Shown here: positions 6,452-8,821 of the stretch, in pieces
Numbering within the stretch: the first letter of the stretch is position 1
How the letters are laid out: each line of letters starts with the position of its first letter
Source of the DNA: Candidatus Atribacter alterifermentans
GTDB lineage: Bacteria; Atribacterota; Atribacteria; Atribacterales; Atribacteraceae
NCBI GenBank assembly: GCA_012517635.1
Contig: JAAYUP010000240.1
Location: 1 to 8,821 of the forward strand
Direction: 5' to 3'
Length of the DNA stretch: 8,821 bases
The notes under the pieces: generated by a model
The model's input: the letters and a program-made list of their open reading frames with translations, nothing else
What the model was told of the DNA's origin: nothing
Database searches by the model: none
Made by a program: the position numbers and the translations under genes

Positions 6452-7810
6452 TTAACTTCCTTCTCGCTGGATTTTTTCAATTATTCCACTAATTTCTTGA
6501 GAAAGTTGTGGATTATTTTCTAAATCTGTTTTAATTTTCTCATAAGCATGAAGAACAGTGGTATGATCTCTCCCACCAAACTCCTCTCCTATAGCAGGGA
6601 GGGAATAATTAGTTAAAAAGCGGGTGATGTACATTGCGACCTGCCTCGGATAGGCTACTTCCTTCGTTCTCTTTTTTGCTCTCATCATTCCTGGTTTTAT
6701 TGAATAGTGTTCTGATACGACCCTTTGGATAGTGCTCACGCTTATTTTTTTAGTAAAAGTTTTTGGAAGGATATCTTTCAAAATTTCCTCGGCAATCTCA
6801 GGATTTGGGCTGATTTGATTTAAAGTACAAAAAGCTTTAATACGAACTAGAGCACCCTCCAGTTCTCGAATATTTGAGGGGATTCGATCAGCAATAAAAA
6901 GAATAACATCATCAGGGATGTCGATGTGTTCGGTTTCCGCCTTTTTTCTTAGGATAGCAATACGCGTCTCCAAATCTGGTGGTTGGATGTCGGCGAGTAA
7001 CCCCCATTCAAACCGAGAGCGTAAACGATCTTCGAGGGTGGGTATTTCTTTGGGAGGGCGATCGCTAGTGAGAACGATTTGTTTCAAGGCATCATGAAGA
7101 GTGTTGAAAGTATGGAAGAATTCTTCTTGCGTTCTTTCTTTTCCTGCTAAAAACTGGATATCATCAATAAGAAGAACATCAACATTACGATATTTTTGTC
7201 GAAAATCTTCAGTCTTGTCGTCTCTTATAGAATTGATTAACTCGTTCGTGAATTTTTCAGAAGAGGAATAAACAATTCGAGCTGATTGATTTTTTTTTAG
7301 TACATGATGTCCTATGGCATGCATTAAATGAGTTTTTCCTAAACCAACACCTCCATAAATAAAAAGAGGATTATATGACTTAGCCGGACTTTCTGCAACA
7401 GCAACTGCAGCCGCATGAGCAAACTTATTACTATTTCCGACTACAAAAGAGGAAAAACTGTAACGAGGGTTAAGGTTGGGCTTTTCCCAATCACTAAGTT
7501 GAGAAAAAATGATTGGTGAAGCATTTTGGGAGATAGAAGCATTTGAGTCCACGGAAAGGATAACTTTTAATTCCGAAGCGTCTTTCCCTATGGTTCTTGA
7601 AAAAGAAAAACGGAGTAGATCTAAATATTTTTGTTCGATTTTCTCACGTGCCAAGGTTGAAGGAACACCAAGAATTAATTCTTTTTCATTAAATGATATT
7701 GGATGAATCGTTTCAATCCATGCAGCAAATTCCGGAACAGATAATTGTTTTTCCAAATATGAGATGGTTTTTATCCACAACCCATCTAATGTGCCTGATA
7801 CATCATTCAT
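6452..7810 (-). CDS. dnaA: Chromosomal replication initiator protein DnaA
   Basis: DnaA is the AAA+ initiator that binds DnaA boxes, oligomerises with ATP and opens the origin. The 452-residue product shows all four domains. Domain I (about 1-85) includes LWIKTISYLEKQL. A short variable linker follows (about 86-112). The AAA+ domain III carries Walker A GGVGLGKT (153-160), Walker B LLIDDIQ (213-219), sensor 1 LTSDRPP (247-253), the arginine finger in LRSRFEWG (R266) and sensor 2 NIRELEGAL (R315). Domain IV has the helix-turn-helix and signature YPRQVAMYITR (387-397) and GGRDHTTVLHAY (412-423). The frame opens at a GTG at 7819, but that codon lies within the ribosome site GAGGTGG (7816-7822); the ATG at 7810, 5 bases after it, is the better start. 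DnaA boxes upstream (7837-7857) and inside the gene suggest autoregulation. Confidence 0.98.
   Translation of the reverse strand: MNDVSGTLDGLWIKTISYLEKQLSVPEFAAWIETIHPISFNEKELILGVPSTLAREKIEQKYLDLLRFSFSRTIGKDASELKVILSVDSNASISQNASPIIFSQLSDWEKPNLNPRYSFSSFVVGNSNKFAHAAAVAVAESPAKSYNPLFIYGGVGLGKTHLMHAIGHHVLKKNQSARIVYSSSEKFTNELINSIRDDKTEDFRQKYRNVDVLLIDDIQFLAGKERTQEEFFHTFNTLHDALKQIVLTSDRPPKEIPTLEDRLRSRFEWGLLADIQPPDLETRIAILRKKAETEHIDIPDDVILFIADRIPSNIRELEGALVRIKAFCTLNQISPNPEIAEEILKDILPKTFTKKISVSTIQRVVSEHYSIKPGMMRAKKRTKEVAYPRQVAMYITRFLTNYSLPAIGEEFGGRDHTTVLHAYEKIKTDLENNPQLSQEISGIIEKIQREGS
7771..7779 (+). promoter_or_regulatory. Perfect DnaA box inside the dnaA coding region
   Basis: TTATCCACA on the plus strand is an exact consensus DnaA box. 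On the coding strand it spans codons 11-14 (LWIK) of dnaA, where the Leu-Trp pair is typical of domain I, so part of the match could come from protein constraint. Confidence 0.65.
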
Positions 7811-7815
7811 AAAAG

Positions 7816-7822
7816 CCACCTC
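7816..7822 (-). promoter_or_regulatory. Ribosome binding site deciding the dnaA ATG start
   Basis: GAGGTGG on the minus strand lies 5 bases before the ATG at 7810-7808. The alternative GTG start (7819-7817) would be part of this same site, so it is unlikely to be used. Confidence 0.75.
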
Positions 7823-7836
7823 AACTTATTTAATTG

Positions 7837-7857
7837 TAATTCACAAGGATATCCACA
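7837..7857 (+). promoter_or_regulatory. Tandem DnaA boxes in the dnaA leader or promoter
   Basis: TAATTCACA (7837-7845) and ATATCCACA (7849-7857) are direct repeats 12 bases apart, each with one mismatch. A possible -10 element for dnaA, TACAAT on the minus strand (7833-7838), overlaps the first box but has no good -35. The placement 27 to 47 bases before the dnaA start would suit DnaA autorepression. Confidence 0.55.
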
Positions 7858-7937
7858 AGGAAAATGAACCCCCTGGATAAGGGCAGTAGAAATGAACCAA
7901 AGCGCATGACAAGGGGTTTTATAAGTAAAGAAAGAAC

Positions 7938-7964
7938 AAAAAAATAACTTTTTAAAAAATAACT
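7938..7964 (+). repeat. AT-rich direct repeat, possible second unwinding element
   Basis: AAAAAATAACT occurs at 7939-7949 and again at 7954-7964, 15 bases apart, in a segment with only two G/C bases. AT-rich direct repeats beside DnaA boxes are the classic form of a DNA-unwinding element, and the exact box pair at 8006-8036 is about 40 bases away. Confidence 0.4.
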
Positions 7965-8002
7965 CGTTTGATTTATTAAACCACAAAGGATAGGCGCTTG
8001 GC

Positions 8003-8039
8003 AAGTTATCCACAAGTTCTCAACAGGTGTGGATAACTT
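8003..8039. promoter_or_regulatory. Inverted pair of perfect DnaA boxes
   Basis: AAGTTATCCACA (8003-8014) and its exact reverse complement TGTGGATAACTT (8028-8039) form 12-base arms around a 13-base spacer. Both carry the full consensus TTATCCACA and are 22 bases apart, about two helical turns, so two DnaA molecules would sit on the same face of the helix. Confidence 0.8.
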
Positions 8040-8215
8040 TATTGTTATGGAATTATCCTTGGTGTTGAATAGTATATCATGATTGCGTTCTTCTTTGAAA
8101 AATTGAGTAGAAGGAGAAAGGAAATAAACGCGAGGGGAAAGTGGGTAAGGATCTGAATTTTTATTAAAAGGCAAACAAAAAAGACCGCTCTCAAAATGAA
8201 AAACGAAAAAGCGAC

Positions 8216-8262
8216 TTTTCCACAACTTAAACCGAAATATCCACAGATTCTTGTGGATATTT
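8216..8262. promoter_or_regulatory. Three-box DnaA cluster with an inverted pair
   Basis: TTTTCCACA (8216-8224), ATATCCACA (8237-8245) and, inverted, TGTGGATAT (8252-8260). The last two sit in 11-base perfect arms, AAATATCCACA and TGTGGATATTT, with a 6-base spacer. The first and second boxes are 21 bases apart. Each has one mismatch to the consensus. Although the palindrome is followed by T residues on the plus strand, no plus-strand gene ends here, so it is not read as a terminator. Confidence 0.7.
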
Positions 8263-8405
8263 TTTATCGTATCCTGAAAATACCCGGGCATAATAAATCA
8301 AGCCCCTACCAAAGAATAATCTTCTCCCATTGAAGAATGAAACTCTCAGGAGGAAAAATTAAATATTATTGGTATTTGAAAAATTTTTCTCCGAAGAAGA
8401 ACGCT
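8263..8405. other. Spacer between the origin cluster and the permease gene
   Basis: I see no gene, DnaA box or strong terminator here. On the minus strand just after the permease stop there is a 4-base stem (TTCT/AGAA, 8387-8398) followed by a short T-run, too weak to call. A perfect AGGAGG on the plus strand (8348-8353) has no matching open frame. Confidence 0.5.
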
Positions 8406-8821
8406 CTATCCTTTTACTGCTCCTTGGGTAAGACCTCCGACTAATTGTTTTTGCACAAAGAGAAAGAGAATGAATACTGGAATACAGATAAGAACTGAGG
8501 CTGCCATTAAATTACCCCAATTGGTTTCATATTGACTAACAAAGTCAAATATACCGACAGGAAGCGTTCTTTTGTCTTGGCTCGTTATGAATGTGAGAGC
8601 AAACATGAATTCCTGCCAAGTGAGAAAAAGAATATAGGCAGCAGTTGCACCAATGCCTGGGCGCACCAAAGGGACGACTATTTTCCAAAAGGCTTGAAGT
8701 TGCGAACAACCGTCAATCTGAGCTGCTTCCTCCAGCTCTTTTGGAATACCAATGAAAAATCCTCTTAAAAGCCAAACTCCAACTGGTACCGAAAAGGCAA
8801 GATATCCAATAATAAGCGACG
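8406..8821 (-). CDS. Carbohydrate ABC transporter permease (MalG-type), 3' part
   Basis: This is the C-terminal half of a CUT1-family inner-membrane permease that would import a sugar or oligosaccharide with a binding protein, a partner permease and an ATPase. The 137 visible residues start at codon 8819-8817 and read through a hydrophobic stretch (GYLAFSVPVGVWLLRGFF) into the EAA loop that docks the ATPase (KELEEAAQIDGCSQLQAFWK, then IVVPLVRPG). Two more membrane segments follow (about AAYILFLTWQEFMFALTFI and AASVLICIPVFILFLFV), with the typical ending LVGGLTQGAVKG. The true start lies beyond the right edge; the ATG at 8669 falls after the EAA loop and is not the start. The substrate cannot be told from this part. 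It points towards the origin, so it is not part of the dnaA gene set and would be read against the rightward fork. Confidence 0.9.
   Translation of the reverse strand, partial: SLIIGYLAFSVPVGVWLLRGFFIGIPKELEEAAQIDGCSQLQAFWKIVVPLVRPGIGATAAYILFLTWQEFMFALTFITSQDKRTLPVGIFDFVSQYETNWGNLMAASVLICIPVFILFLFVQKQLVGGLTQGAVKG

Larger units (their letters stand above)
7837..8260. other. Probable oriC: DnaA-box cluster upstream of dnaA
   Basis: The 595 bases from 7811 to 8405 have no convincing gene. Within them are seven DnaA boxes matching TTATCCACA (or TTATNCACA) with at most one mismatch: 7837-7845, 7849-7857, 8006-8014 and 8216-8224 and 8237-8245 on the plus strand, 8028-8036 and 8252-8260 on the minus strand. 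Two of these (8006, 8028) are exact. AT-rich stretches lie at 7938-7964 and across 8160-8215. A strong switch to G over C on the plus strand at 8041-8160 fits a replication start. The position next to dnaA is classical for oriC; combined with the boxes after dnaA it suggests a bipartite origin. Confidence 0.85.

Noticed and set aside
7872..7880. TTATCCAGG on the minus strand as another DnaA box
   Set aside because: Two mismatches in the most conserved CACA part. TAAACCACA at 7977-7985 was dropped for the same number of mismatches.
7807..8013. 68-codon minus-strand frame overlapping the dnaA start
   Set aside because: It overlaps the dnaA ribosome site and origin boxes in another frame and shows no domain pattern.
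8235..8268. Hairpin plus T-run read as a rho-independent terminator on the plus strand
   Set aside because: No plus-strand gene lies upstream, and the arms are DnaA boxes, so the palindrome is better explained as a box pair.
7830..8291. Open frame of 153 codons on the minus strand through the origin region
   Set aside because: No clear ribosome site, a Phe/Leu/Ser-rich sequence with no recognisable domain, and it is crossed by seven DnaA boxes. Long chance frames are possible in this AT-rich DNA. Conservation in relatives would be needed to revive it.
8348..8371. Perfect AGGAGG on the plus strand followed by a 20-codon frame from TTG
   Set aside because: The TTG is about 15 bases away, too far for initiation, and the frame is short and unrecognisable, so the match is probably chance.
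8379..8398. Terminator for the permease on the minus strand
   Set aside because: The stem is only 4 base pairs, with an A-rich gap before a 5-base T-run; too weak to list as a terminator.
8406..8669. Permease as a complete 87-residue protein from the ATG at 8669
   Set aside because: The same frame continues upstream to the window edge and encodes a membrane segment and the EAA loop, so the ATG is internal.

Overview
This window is a bacterial chromosome replication-origin neighbourhood. Six core genes lie head to tail on the minus strand, in transcription order dnaA, dnaN, recF, a DUF721/DciA-like gene, gyrB and gyrA (gyrA is cut by the left edge). On the other side of the origin is the 3' part of a carbohydrate ABC-transporter permease gene, also on the minus strand and cut by the right edge. 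The DNA is AT-rich and coding is dense. There are no RNA genes, insertion sequences, CRISPR arrays or signs of recent transfer.

The order dnaA-dnaN-recF-DUF721-gyrB-gyrA is an old arrangement, best known from Actinobacteria and some deep Gram-positive-side (Terrabacteria) lineages. Here it sits in a low-GC genome and lacks the small S4-domain gene (yaaA) usual between dnaN and recF in Firmicutes. GyrB is the short 638-residue form without the proteobacterial insertion. Together with a CUT1-type sugar permease this suggests a heterotrophic, deep-branching low-GC bacterium. An Atribacterota-like or Synergistota-like organism is a guess that a phylogeny would have to decide.

Layout: 1-1708 gyrA (5' part); 1740-3656 gyrB with a TTG start; 3736-4053 dciA-like; 4055-5140 recF; 5144-6256 dnaN; 6257-6451 the dnaA-dnaN spacer, which has two facing DnaA boxes, triplet-repeat pyrimidine stretches and an all-AT core; 6452-7810 dnaA; 7811-8405 a gene-free stretch with a DnaA-box cluster that includes two inverted box pairs; 8406-8821 permease.

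The genes form one functional set. DnaA binds the boxes around its own gene and opens the DNA, the DciA-like protein probably helps load the replicative helicase, DnaN is the polymerase clamp, RecF acts at gaps and stalled forks, and GyrB and GyrA remove the positive supercoils made ahead of forks. dnaN, recF and dciA are separated by 1-3 bases and look translationally coupled. I see no new enzyme system. The most interesting material is the two-part origin, especially the mirror-like box/triplet arrangement between dnaA and dnaN, plus a methionine at the GyrA quinolone-determining position 83.
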